Shown: piece by piece, positions 35,701 through 46,883 of the stretch
How positions within the stretch are numbered: position 1 is the stretch's first letter
Layout of the letters: each line of letters opens with the position of its first letter
Made by a program: the position numbers and the translations under genes
DNA from: Humulus lupulus
Taxonomy: Eukaryota; Streptophyta; Magnoliopsida; Rosales; Cannabaceae
Assembly (NCBI RefSeq): GCF_963169125.1
Contig: NC_084795.1
Span: forward strand, 140,963,766 to 141,027,765
Length of the DNA: 64,000 nt
Direction: 5' to 3'
The notes under the pieces: generated by a model
Seen by the model: the letters and a program-made list of their open reading frames with translations, nothing else
Database searches by the model: none
Told to the model about the DNA's origin: nothing

Positions 35701-35827
35701 GTATTTCGTACTGTATTTTGGATTTGTAATAAAGTTCTAATATTTTATGTATGTATGTATTCCAAAATAGTAGTTATGTTTAGTAGTTTTTAATGGTCCG
35801 AGGTGTAGAACTAGTCGAGGCATTACA
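32709..35827 (+). repeat. 3' LTR of element G, split by solo LTR J
   Basis: Starts TGTAGTGCCTCGG and ends CGAGGCATTACA, which are inverted copies of each other. Removing J (34170-35283) and one duplication leaves about 2000 bp, matching the 5' LTR. Confidence 0.93.
34170..35283 (+). repeat. Solo LTR J (copia-like) in the 3' LTR of G
   Basis: A 1114-bp unit starting TGTTATATTA and ending TTTAACA, flanked by CTAAG (34165-34169) and CTGAG (35284-35288), a 5-bp duplication with one change. The undisturbed site is seen in the 5' LTR of G (near 27798). A TATA-like AATAAATAGGAG lies near 34777. CG-rich words (GGCCGTG, GGTCGCGG, GGCCGC) cluster at 34538-34622, upstream of it. No internal element sequence. 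The copia label is a guess from length and termini. Confidence 0.88.
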
Positions 35828-35832
35828 CAGTA

Positions 35833-36170
35833 AGCCCTCCATTGAGCACAACGTCGACTGAATCCACCAATGAATGAGGTAGTCAGAAAAGAAATCTTGA
35901 AGTGGTTAGATGTGACGGTGATCTATCCCATTTCAGATAGCAGTTGGGTAAGTCTAGTTTAGGTAGTTCCTAAGAAAGGATGGATTACAGTGGTGAAGAA
36001 TGACAATAATGAGCTTATCCCGATGCATATAGTAACCGGTTGGAGGATTTGTATTGACTTTCGTAAATTGAACAAGGCAGCCAGAAAAGATCACTTCCCA
36101 CTGCCTTTCATTGATCAGATGTTACACAGGTTGGCTTGACACAAGTATTATTTTTTTCGGGATGGCTATT
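35833..36170 (+). pseudogene. Athila RT fragment (element D, resumed)
   Basis: After the CAGTA duplication the host element continues with the start of reverse transcriptase: phrases VRKEILKWLD, YPISDSSW, TGWRICIDFRKLN and DHFPLPFIDQMLH, which are typical of Athila. Several stops are present (for example in the SLV-VVPKK region). The sequence ends near 36170, after a damaged DGY motif, and joins element R in mid-gene. Confidence 0.88.
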
Positions 36171-36177
36171 GAGCTAT

Positions 36178-38130
36178 CTTGAAAGTTCCTTCATGCAAAA
36201 CCTCAATGACCTAATATGGTCCCTCCCAGTTCGGACGTAATACACCATCCTTGGGGTCCTTATTCACCAAAAAGACCCTTTAGAGAACCAGGTCGCCTAG
36301 TCCAAATCTACACCGCTTAACTTTAGAATTCAAATAACGAGTGATTTTTCATTGATAATGGGCGAGCTGTAACTATGATTCTTCTCATTTTTCTTCAATC
36401 AGATCGGGAGATGCGTTATGCAATCCATCATTCTGTTCTTTATTAAATGTCCTTTGCCTATGAGTAGCTACCATGGCTTCGATTGGGAGCACAACCTCGC
36501 TTCCAAAAGTTAAGGAAAAAGGAGTATGTCCCGTGGAGGTTCTGTGAGAAGTTCGGTAGGCCCAAAGTACTTGCAGAAGCTATTCGGGTCATAATCCTTT
36601 GGTTTCGTCTAACCTCTTCTTCAGGCTCACCTTTAGGGTTTTGTTCACAGCCTCAACCTGCCCATTGGCCTGCAGATATGCTACTAAGGAGAAACTCTTC
36701 GTAATGTCATATTTTTCACAGAAGTCAGTGAAGAGATCACTGTCGAATTGTGTCCCATATTCTGACACGATCTTTTTAGGAAGCCCAAATCGACAGATAA
36801 TACTTTTCGCCACGAAGTCTACGACCCTCTATAAAGTGATGGTTGCCAGAGGTTCAACTTCTACCCATTTCGTGAAATAGTTGATCACCACCACCGCGTA
36901 ACGAACTCTTCCCTTTCCCATAGGTAGGGACCCTATTAGGTCGATTCCCCATACCGCGAATGGCCATAGGGATGAGATCATCGTTAGCTCAATTGGAGTA
37001 GCTCGGGCAACTATGGCGAAACGCTGGCATTTCTCGCACTTCTGAACATATGAGATTGAGTCTTTCGTTAGAGTAGGCTAGAAATAGCCATGCCTCAGTA
37101 TTTTCAGTGCTAGGTTTTTTCCCCCAGCATGATCTCCACAAAAGCTTTCGTGCACTTCTTGCAAAATGGTTTTAGCTTCCTTAGGAATAACACATCGTAG
37201 GAGAGACAATGAATGACCATGTCGACACAAGGTCCCATCCACTATCACATACCGCAGAGCTTTATAATGTATTTTTCTTGCATCCTTTCTATCGTCAGGT
37301 AGCATTCCTGTTGTGAGGTATTCCATTATGGGAGTCATCTAGGTCAGTCTTGTGTCGATCATTTTGACTTTTACATTTCTGTTACACTCGGATTCTCCAA
37401 GAACTCCACTGGCACTACATTCAATGTCTCAACTTCTTTTGTGGTGGGAAGTCGTGCCAAGGCGTCAGCATTTGAATTTTTCTCGCGAGGTATCTGTTCA
37501 ACAGAACTGTACTAAAATTCAGAAAGTTCTCCCTTCACCTTAGCTAGGTAGGCCGCCATCTTGGTACCTCAAGCTTGATATTCTCTCAACAACTGATTAA
37601 CCATGAGTTGAGAATCACTATAGCATTGGACGACCTTCGCCTTGAGCTCCCTTGCCACTCTCAGCCCAGCTAATAAGTCCTCGTATTTGGCTTCATTGTT
37701 GGACGCCTGAAATCAGAATCTCGGAGTTGTATGAAATCGATGCCCTTCTGGGGAGATTAAGATGACCCCAGCTCGTGATCTGTTCTCGTTTGATGATCCA
37801 TCCACGAAGATTTTCCATAACTCCTGCACTAGTTTCTTCAAGAGCTCCTCTTGAAATCTGGTGCATTCAGCCACAAAATCAGAAGGGCCTGACTTTTGAT
37901 TGAGGTCTGTGGCTCGTACAATATCTCAAATTGGCTAAGCTCAATAGCCCATTTTCAGAGACGTCCCGAAGTTTTAGGTTCTTGCAATACCTACCTTAAA
38001 GGTTGGTCGGTCATGACGTTGATTGAATGGGACTAGAAATATGGCCGAAGCTTCCTGGAAGCCAATATCAGATAGAATGCCAGCTTCTCTATCAGTGGGT
38101 ATCGTGACTCGGCTCTGAGAAGTCACTTGC
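36178..38130 (-). pseudogene. RNase H, extra RNase H and integrase of element R
   Basis: Decayed pol tail. RNase H is ragged around 37900-38130. The extra RNase H spans about 37440-37860 ([29 protein letters not shown] and NADALARLPTTKEVETLN can be read across stops). The integrase zinc-finger region is at 37078-37338 and on to about 37040 (H-H, then C-C). The integrase core is at about 36590-37000 (WGIDLIGSLP; VSEYGTQFDS, where the second Asp is Glu; QANGQVEA with the Glu). The C-terminal part (GLGDLVL, NWEGPY, LHEGTFKIA) runs to 36178. Stops interrupt all segments. Confidence 0.85.
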
Positions 38131-38131
38131 T

Positions 38132-41047
38132 TTAATAATATACTAGTTTTTTAGCACGGTCTTCTTCTCGAACTAACACAGCACTGACTGAATTTTTTGT
38201 CACGGCCAAATAAAGGAACAGAGGTTCTCCAGACATAGGCTTAGAAAACACTGGGGGTTCGGCCAGGTGTGTTTTTAGATCGAGTAATGCCTGTTCGTAC
38301 TCCTCAGTCCACTCAAATTTTTTGTTTCCCTTGAGTAAGTTGTAGAATGGCAGGCATTTGTCAGTAGATTTTGAAATAAAATGATTCAAAGCTACCACCT
38401 TTCTAGTCAGGCTTTGAACTTCTTTACATGACTTAGGCGAGGGCATTTCTAACAACGACCTGATTTTCTTGGGATTTTCCTCTATTCCTCTCGTGTTGAC
38501 TATGAAACCCATAAATTTTCCAGATGCCACTCCGAACGTGCACTTCTGAGGATTCAGCTTAAGGTAACACTTCCTTAAGATTCCAAAACATTCTTCTAGA
38601 TAGGATACATGGTTATCAGCGGTCTTTGATTTGACAAGCATATCATTGACATACACTTCCATACTTCTCCCGATCTGATTAGCGAACATTTTTTTGAGTA
38701 AGCATTGATATGTAGCTCCGGCATTCTTCAGTCTGAAGGGCATGACTTTATAACAATATACGTTATTCGGGGTCATGAAGCTAGTATGTGTTGGGAAACT
38801 TATACAGGATCTTTATTTATTTTCATGTAGATCTAATATTAAACAAATTAATATGAGATAACCTAGAACATGTTTCTAAAATTTAATTCAAAGAGAAACA
38901 GAGATAAGAATACTTATAGTATACGCAGCACAATGAAAGAGTCCTTCCTTCAGTTTCTCTAACTCTTGTATCCTTTCTGTCGCAGAGTATTATTAGGAAA
39001 CTGAACTGCTCTTCTAATTTCTTCACAACCTTCCAATGTATCCTTAGAATCACCTAGACTAGTGTAGGCAATTCTCAACACATGAGATAGATATAGAGAG
39101 AAGAAGAGAAAGGAATAATAAGAGGCTTAGAAAAGGACTTGTGTTTAGAGAGAATCTAAAACTATCAGAAAACCAGTGATTAAACTTATATGTCGTCTGT
39201 CATGACTTCTATCTAAGCACTCCTTTTATAAACTCAATTAGGCCATTTAATTTAATTAAAAAATCAATAAAATAATAGCCAATTTGAAGCCCTAGGTCGA
39301 AATTATCATGGGCTTTAGACCTATGAAATTTCTCATTTGATTATAAGCCCATTAGACTTAAAATCAAAGACTGTATTATTTTCTATTGATTTAATTAATT
39401 AAATAATTATTTAAATCCTTTATCAAATTAATTATTTATACTTTGAACCTTGATTTAAACTTATTTATTAATTTAGATACCAATTTATCTTAATTAATAA
39501 ATATGTCCTAATTTATCTTCTCAAAAATAGATAACTCAGTGAAACTATCCAAAATTGACCTGGTCAACTTTGATAATTCTAATTGATAATTAAATCAATT
39601 AATTGAGACTATCTAGATGATTTTATCCAAGGTACAATGGGGACCATAGGCCTATGAAATCAAGCTCCAATAAGCTATCATAAATCTAACAAATAAATTT
39701 ACTAACTTATTAATTCCTCGTGACTCCACTATAGACTCGGAATTGCACTTTTGAATTCATAAAACGCTCTATAAAAAATATAGATACGCTATTAATTATC
39801 CATTGTTACAACCATAATTGTCACTCAATCCTCTATAGATGGTCTACAAAGAGATAGGACTAAAATACAGTTTTACCCCTCATTGTATTTTATCCTTAAA
39901 ACACTTAGTTCCTTGTAAATGATATTTCAGTAAACTAATTTAATTACTGAAATGAGATCTCTATCATTTAACACTTTGAACCAAACAAAAAGGAAACCAT
40001 CATTTCACTTCTTCATCAGAAGCTATAGATGTTCATATCTATGATTTAACACTCCCACTCAATTATACTACCGAGTTCCCAAGATGTAAGTATGGGCTAG
40101 TCCGTAGGGTAAGCTGGTAACGAACAAGTCAAAGAACTCAAATAATACAATCAGTTAGAATACTAACCACTCAGAATTGAGATTGAATTGACCTATGGTC
40201 AACTATATGATATGACTAGAATTGATAATAACGGTATGTTTACTTATCTTATCAACTGTCAATATCGGTCCTGTCCGATGTAACAAATACATCCGATCTT
40301 ATCTATTTTGCTAATGTTCTGGGAAGAACATAACTCTACAATGTGTAAGTAGATCATATCGTAGATTAGCAAGTCAGTGTAAATCCTGTGCACTGACTAA
40401 TCTTAGGACTAACTTATTTTGAACATATAATCATATTTATATTCCACTGTGATTACGTCACTATAAATACGATTAGCTATATGCTCGGGATTTAATAGAA
40501 TTTTATATTAAATAAATAATCATGAAAATAAAACATGTGAGCAAAGTGATTGACCAAGTCAAAAAATGATTTCTATTCTTTTATTGATAATAAAATGAGA
40601 TTACAAAGAATTTGAGCTTTAATAAGGGCATAAAATCCCAACAGTATGTTCCTGGTCTGCAGAATTCATCGCGATTTGGTTATATCCAGAATACGCATCC
40701 ATGAAGGACATGAGCTCATGACCTACCATGGCATATACCAACTGATCAATCCTTGGTAGTGGAAAGCGATCCTTGGGACAAGCTTTCTTTAGGTCAGAGA
40801 AGTCGATGCAAATCCTCCATTTCCCATTTGGCAATGGGACCAGCAAGGGATTGGCAACCCAGATCGGGTATTTTTCTTCATGGATAAACCTGCACTTTAG
40901 TAGTCGAGCTACTTCTTCCTCAAGAGCCTCAGCTTGGACTATTCCCAAGCATCTCCATTTTTGGTATTTCGCAGGCACGTTCTTGTCCATAATTAAAGTG
41001 TGCATGATTACACTCGGGCTTATTCCCACCATATCTTCATGTGACAA
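38132..41047 (-). pseudogene. Reverse transcriptase of element R, split by solo LTR I
   Basis: The first half (41047-40644) holds WRICIDFSDLKKACPKD, FPLPRIDQL and MDAYSGYNQI. The second half (38788-38132) holds MPFRLKNAGATYQ, the RT active box as YVNDML (YVDDML expected; codon 38645-38647), then the RT end and start of RNase H. The two halves are in the same frame, and the 1860 bp between them (insert plus one duplication) is divisible by three. The D-to-N change should abolish polymerase activity. Confidence 0.9.
38789..40643 (-). repeat. Solo LTR I inserted in RT of element R
   Basis: 1855 bp with 8-bp inverted ends TGTTGGGA...TCCCAACA, flanked by GTATG (38784-38788 and 40644-40648). A minus-strand TATAAAAGGAG lies near 39236, suggesting minus orientation. 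No internal element sequence. Family not determined; length and termini fit a Ty1/copia LTR. The interior is AT-rich and holds no gene. Confidence 0.9.
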
Positions 41048-41485
41048 GGCGAAAACGTCCAGTTTCTCTTTTAAGAAATTGACCAGCTCCTTCTTCCTTT
41101 TATCATTAAGATTCTTCCCAATCTTTAGGACTCTTGAAGCTTCATTGGGATCAATGTTTACCTCCTCGAGCTCCTATATAGCTTGTAGTTTTAACCTATC
41201 TTCGCCTATTCGTGGGTCAATGTCATCGCATTGGGCGTCGTTACTGTCCTCTTTTTGTTGCGGTTCCTCCGTTCCGCAAGTAACTTCTACTTCCCGAGAC
41301 TCCTCACCTATGTCATTTATGACCATAGCTTGCTGCCCGAGTTGTCATTTTCCCTTCATAGAAATGCTATAGCATTCTCAGGTAGTGAGCTGATCACCTC
41401 TAATAGGGCATATTCCCGTAGCTGAGGGGAATTTTATTACTGGGTGGCGGATAGAGGTTATGGCTTCAAATGCCATCAGCGCAGG

Positions 41486-41902
41486 TCAGCCCAAAATCGC
41501 ATTGTATGCAACTGGACAGTCGATTACCATGAACTCAAGTAACTTGGAGACAAGTCGTGAGCCTTCTCCCAATGTTACCACTAATTCAATCATCTTGATG
41601 GCTGCTGACCCTTCACCAGAAAACCCGTACAGAGTCGTTGAGGTTGCCATCAATTCTGTTACAAACAACCCCATTTTTTCCAAAGTGGACCTAAAAAGTA
41701 GATTCACAGAACTCCTGTTATCTACTAGTGTCCTTCGGACCCTCTGGTTGGCGAGCTGAGCGGTTAAGACCAAGGGATCGTTATGTGGGAATTGTACGTG
41801 GCTAGCATCCTCTTCTGTAAAATTGATTGGTTGTTTTTCCAATCGTTGTTGTTTTGATAATCGTTGTTCCTGAACAAACTCTACTCCGTTATGGGATTTC
41901 AT
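41486..41902 (-). pseudogene. Protease region of element R
   Basis: A 138-codon frame with the aspartic-protease core of Tat elements. The active site reads VDNRSSVNLLF where a DNGSS-type motif is expected, a Gly-to-Arg change one residue from the Asp. Preceded by HNDPLVLTAQLANQRVRR and followed by LYGFSGEGSAAIKM. It sits between gag and RT, in the same frame as the first RT half. Confidence 0.85.
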
Positions 41903-42073
41903 TTTGTTAATGTACCTCTTCTAGGCCCCACTACTCGCACCTGCTAGATGAGGTCCTCCCGAAATGGTGGCTATATCTCCCCCTATTATCGGAGGAGGGT
42001 CGTCCTGGTTCGCTTGAGCTCCAGTTTTACTTACTGGAGCTTTGGGGACTGACAGAGGGTTTGGTCCAGCGAG

Positions 42074-44129
42074 CTAATTAGGGACCACCCGATTTTCGGC
42101 ATACTGGGCAAAAGGTTTCGCTCTAATGAGAGTTTCGATCTCATCCTTCAGCTGTCGACAGTCATCAGTATTATGACCAATATCATTATGGAATCGGCAG
42201 AACTTTGAAGAATCTCTCTTCACCCTCTGGTTCTTCAATGGTTCTGGCTTCTTCCACAGAAAGCAAGCAGAATTTTCAAGGAAGATGTGCTCCCTAGTGT
42301 TCGTTAGATCGGTATAAGTAGCATAAACAGGTTTGAATGTCTCCCCATACATATTTTTCTTCTTTCCGCTCTGGTCGCCCTCACCATTTCCTTTCCTTTT
42401 GCTATTCCCCCTTGGTTATTTTGGGTAACGGTTTGAGTCGTAGCTGCAACGTCCGTTACTGCTCCAAAGGGCGGGACAGGGAGCTGGCTGATTCGTGCAA
42501 CAGAAGCTCGCGCCTCCTCTAGGTTAATCCATTCTTGAGCTCGGGCTAAGAATTCGTCTACACTCTTAACTCCTTTCCTTTGGAGTTCTTGCCACATGTC
42601 GCTCCCAACGAGCATTCCTATCCTCAGTGCCATGATCTTGGAGCAGTCATCAGCATCCCTAGCTCGTCCAGCAACATTGGCGAACCGACTTAGATATGCC
42701 TTCAACGTTTCGCCAGGCTGCTGCTTTACATTGGCCAATGAATCAACCTCAACTCGAGCTGCTTGTGAAGATCGGAATGCTTTTTTGAACTCGGAGGAAA
42801 ACTTCATCCACGAGCTTATGGAATGTCTCTTGTACTGCTTAAACCACTGACTGGCTAGCCCGACCATACTTGTAGGGAATAAAATACACCTTAGATCAAG
42901 TCCGACATTGTGGGCCATCATCATGGTGTTAAACATTCCGAGGTGGTCTGACGGATCTCCATCTCCATCAAATTTTGACAAGTGTGGCATTTTGAAGCCT
43001 ACTGGATATGTGGCCGCCACAATATTTGGAGTGAAAGGCTTGAGCTCATCCTCTAAGTCACAATCATCTTTGTCTTTTCCAGATAAAATTCTCTTCATTT
43101 TCTCTTCCATCAGAGCTAGCCTCTCGAGGGTTTGGTCTGGGGTCCCTAGGTTACCTGGGAGATGTTTGACAGCTCCCATATTATCCCTCCAAGCTCTAGC
43201 TTGGTTTGGTGGGGCATTCCCATTATTACGTATTATGGATGGACCTCCCTCTTGTCGAGTATAACTAACATCTTCATTCTGAGCTGGATTCCTTCTCTAC
43301 GAATTAAGGTGATCATGCAAATCGGGTTGCGACTCGTACCGAGGGCTTTGCACTGAACTCAACGGATTTCTTAGTTCGCCCTCGGACTTACCACTACGAT
43401 GACTTTCGGTCTAGTAACTCCCATTTGCGAAGCTTATAGCTCATGGTTGGGGCCGAGTATCTGGATTTTCAACACCTGTCTATGGGATGCAAGTATTAGT
43501 AGATGGAGGATTTCTCCTATTGTCTCCATAAGCTAGAATGTCCCGTGTAGGACGAGATGGCATCGGATGTCTTATAGGTGAAGGGGGATGCCTTATTAGT
43601 GAGGCAATCCTTGTTCCATCAGGGCGGACTAAATTAGCCCGCATATGTTCTACTCCATTGTCTCTAGTTCTCTCTGCCTGACGGTTCGATCGTGATGTAG
43701 GAGGGTTTGTTAGAACATTTTGTCTTTGTGAGCTTGTCCCAGTCCCTTCTCGTGGATTGCCAAGGGCATTTCTAGGGACCTATGAAGGAGGCACCGAACT
43801 TGGGGTTGTGGTTCTAACGACCGAGTGACATGTTGATGACCCCTATGAGGGACACTGGGTTGAGCATTCTGGCGATCACGCCCTGTAGGTACAGAACTTG
43901 GGGTGGCAGTCCTGACTGATCGACTTGGTTTGGATCCATTATTCCTGTGGGACTTGTGAGACCCAGTTTGCCTCTTTCTGACATTAACGTCGGTTGCAAG
44001 AGGGGGTAACCGAGCCAAAACTTCCTCAATCTGTCGGTTTGCCTTAGCAAGATGGCTTCTCAATTGCATGTTTTCCAATTCGACGGCAGTTAGGTAATCT
44101 AGATTTTGATTCGGTGGCAATGACACCAA
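42074..44129 (-). pseudogene. gag of element R
   Basis: Three pieces. The N-terminal 43710-44129 has LTAVELENMQLRSHLAKANRQIEE, a coiled-coil-like start, then a basic tail. The capsid 42304-43179 (291 codons) has YPVGFKMPHLSKFDGDGDP, LASQWFKQ and the QQPGETLKAYLSRF box typical of plant gag. The zinc-knuckle part 42074-42352 has KFCRFHNDIGHNTDDC and lies in another frame that overlaps the capsid end, so a frameshift separates them. About 530 bp of broken sequence separates the first two pieces. Not translatable as one protein. Confidence 0.88.
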
Positions 44130-44315
44130 ACTCCTAGTGTCGCCATGACCCGCCAGTTGTTTTCCCTGACGCTGCAGGATCTCAGGGCAATGTTCATTCG
44201 AAACTGTGGTATGATGGGCCTCCTACCCACTAGGATGTTCTATCTCATTGTCTTTCATTGAGCGAGTGAGCACCATGATGAGAATCGACTAGGATCTTGA
44301 TGAAGCACTAATTTC

Positions 44316-44336
44316 GCTCTCAATGAAAGCACCAAA
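44316..44336 (-). other. Primer binding site of element R
   Basis: Minus strand TTTGGTGCTTTCATTGAGAGC, the wording found next to the LTR of plant Tat-type elements. The same motif with one change occurs at 63096-63116 for element S. The tRNA it pairs with was not determined. Confidence 0.7.
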
Positions 44337-44340
44337 CTAT

Positions 44341-45058
44341 TGATGTGGTTTTTCGCCAACAATGTATTAAGAAATAGTAAGGTAGATTAGTGCTTAATAA
44401 ATTATAATGTAAAATAAATGAATTCACTCAAGAACACATATTTTTTACGTGGTTCAGTGGTGAAAATCCACCTAGTCCACGAGTCTATATTACTGTTGTT
44501 TTTCTCTCTATTTTGACAGAGTTTCGATATTACAGAATAATGGCCCCCTCTCCTGTCCAATATTCCCAGTATTTATAAGGGAATTTCATGGTCAGGTTTG
44601 GGTAACCGTGTGAGCCAATCACGCATTTACATAATTATTATATTTAATACAAATAATTCCCATTTATATTGGGATATGATTTGATCACAAGGTAAATGTA
44701 CTCCTACTATCTGGGACATTAAATATGACATCCTAGTCATAAATATACGTATAAAGGGATCCCGAGTCTCTGGGGATCCGCGGGTATGCAATATACTAGA
44801 ACTACCACGAGCTGCATATCTCCTCCAAGCTAGTGCTTCGATAGCTGCTTTAATATTCTGAGCTCGCGCTTCACAGCCTTCGTGTCCGTAGCTTGGGTTA
44901 AACCTAGGATGCCTAACACCACGCATGACCACATGAAACTGGAGTTGTCCACGTGGATAATAAGCAGATATCATTCCCTTGGTTATTTCTTCGTATATTT
45001 ATTTGCCAATTGTACCCGAGCTGAGTGAATGAACTCGAGCTAAAATTAGGGTACAACA
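44341..45058 (-). repeat. 5' LTR of element R
   Basis: 718 bp. Plus-strand borders TGATGTGG (44341) and GGGTACAACA (ending 45058). A minus-strand TATA box (CCTTATAAATA) lies at 44570-44580. The right flank is ATAGT (45059-45063); no partner is available because the 3' LTR is lost. Confidence 0.82.
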
Positions 45059-45895
45059 ATAGTCAAATTTGGTTTTGATGATTATATTTATTTAATTAAT
45101 AATAAGATGATAATGAAAATTCTAATTTTGTATTTTGAATTTTGAAATTTAAGTTGTTATCTTTTCCTTAAAAAGATGATACCTTATTTGAATTTCTAAT
45201 TATTAATTAATTAAAATAAATATGCATAAAAAATCAAATCCCCTTATTTTAGGGAAGTGTTACACGCATAGGGTTTCTTGGAATGCTCTATGCATGTACA
45301 ACTACTGATAATGATTAGTTATTGGATTTTTCATTTATTTAATTAATCAATATAATATTTTAAAAAGAGTTTTAAAATGGAATGTAAGACTATCTTTAGT
45401 TATCATTTATTTTATTATTATTAAGATGATCAATTTTATTCGATTATTATTATAATGCTTATATATTCTAAATGATAGAAAATAGGAAAAGTAGTTTTTT
45501 TTTTTTTGAAGAACCAGAAAAAATTGATCACCTTTTCTCTCTAGCCTAAAATCAAGAGTCTCATATGTTGACAATACTTTTGATGAATGAATTTGATTCT
45601 TGTTCTCTATATGCCCACCCACATCTTGAGGTGTAGAGAATATCTTGTAAGATCTTGGTGTCAGTACTCAAGCGAGGATAGGAATATCAAATTATATACG
45701 AAAAGAATCAAGGATTCTTGATAGGCTACAAGAGGTAAATCATTTCGTGTCAATTTTTACATATACATATTTTGTTGATTAACATATTGCATATTAAAGG
45801 ATCCTCATATAAAGTTGTTTATATGAAAAAAAATTATTGTATATAATGCAACCATTACTGCAACTTCCGCTGCGCACTAGGAACAATTCCTAACA
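45059..45895 (-). repeat. Copia-like LTR fragment
   Basis: AT-rich, with no coding signal beyond short frames. Its right end GGAACAATTCCTAACA reads on the minus strand as a classic LTR start (TGTTAGGAATTGTTCC). It seems inserted in the 3' LTR of element F, whose homology starts at 45896. Its left end abuts element R. Family assignment is tentative. Confidence 0.45.
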
Positions 45896-46883
45896 CCCGC
45901 GAACCCAGAATTTCCAGAACTTTTCCTGCATTTTCCCCAAACCAAAACCTCTAAAAACAACATTTCAACCTATTTCAACAACCACAACAATACCAACAAC
46001 TCAAATAAACAACAAATAACAACCCATAGCCTTAAAACACAACAATCCTAACTTAATGTCCTAAAAACTCAGGCCTATGCTAATACTTAAAACCCAGCCA
46101 AATATTTGAATCAAAACAGAATAACCCCAGACTCCAACCTTGAATCACAGCCTCAAACCTCAAAAATCACTGCCCATTTTCCTTCAATTTTTCCAAAGCC
46201 CCAAACAAGAAAGAGTGAGAGAGCAAATGTGGGAGATAGAGACGAATGTGAACAGAGAGTTATGTTTCTAAGTCTGAAGGTTTCCACAAGGTTCTAGTGA
46301 CTAAGTCACTACCTTGGCATAAAAAGACCAAAACATCCTTTAGCCAAACCTTACTCCTTTAATACCCCCAAAGGGCAAACTTGTCATTTACCACCATTTT
46401 CCCGCTAAACCTCAAATAACATTATAAATTCCCAATTAATCCTGACATGCCCAAATAATCTCCAAATAACTACCTGTTACCCAATAAACCCTGAATACAC
46501 ACTAAATTTCCTAAAATACCCCTAGGCTCACCCTGAACTAGGTATTTGACCCCTTTGTGACTTTTTCCACTAACCAACTCACTAGGATCGCCTCGGACCA
46601 CACATCTCAAATGTATCTCCATAATACTGTGGTCTCACTCATAAAGCATATAAAATACAAATATACCCTCAATGGGTCAAAAATTACAAATATGCCTTTA
46701 TTTACAAAAACGGGCCCACATGCATATTTGGTACACATAAACATACATAAATATTCACATTACCATATAAATCATTTATACCGCATAATCACACATATGT
46801 TCCATTAAATCCACATATAAATTCGATTATGCCCTCCTGGCACAGTATTAATGGGACTTAGCCTTAATAAGAAATTCGGGACA
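45896..46883 (-). repeat. Partial 3' LTR of element F
   Basis: In minus sense it starts TGTCCCGAATTTC at 46883, next to a polypurine run, and is cut at 45896 by the copia-like LTR. It matches 61963-62908 closely, for example CAACCTATTTCAACAACCAC in both copies. Confidence 0.85.

Larger units (their letters stand above)
26335..35827 (+). mobile_element. Tekay-type element G, full length with CAGTA target duplication
   Basis: Both LTRs are present (26335-28328 and 32709-35827), with a tRNA-Met PBS, decayed gag-pol with chromodomain, and a polypurine tract. CAGTA flanks it at 26330-26334 and 35828-35832, and the host Athila reading resumes across the gap, so this is a clear insertion into D. 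Total 9493 bp, of which 685 bp is a MITE and 1114 bp a solo LTR. The two LTRs are about 1994 and 2000 bp without inserts. By eye they differ at about 25 sites in the first 300 bp, so the insertion is not recent. Confidence 0.94.
22873..36170 (+). mobile_element. Athila-type element D, split by element G and truncated
   Basis: Plus-strand element: 5' LTR (about 22873-23967), tRNA-Asp-type PBS, decayed gag and protease up to 26334, then interruption by element G (26335-35827). Its RT resumes at 35833 and stops abruptly near 36170 against element R. No 3' LTR remains. The join to R is internal to both elements, so a deletion or rearrangement fused them. Confidence 0.82.
36171..45058 (-). mobile_element. 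Tat/Retand-type Ty3/gypsy element R, 3' end truncated
   Basis: Minus strand, right to left: 5' LTR (44341-45058), PBS, gag, protease, RT, RNase H, an extra RNase H domain, and integrase ending at about 36178. No 3' LTR: the left end is fused to Athila D. Solo LTR I (38789-40643) splits RT. The extra RNase H between RNase H and integrase is a known trait of the Tat lineage. Confidence 0.88.

Noticed and set aside
40773..41372. 199-codon plus-strand frame
   Set aside because: It is antisense to the RT and protease region of R and has no recognisable domain.
42596..43264. Plus-strand frames of 84 and 118 codons
   Set aside because: Antisense shadows of the R capsid gene.
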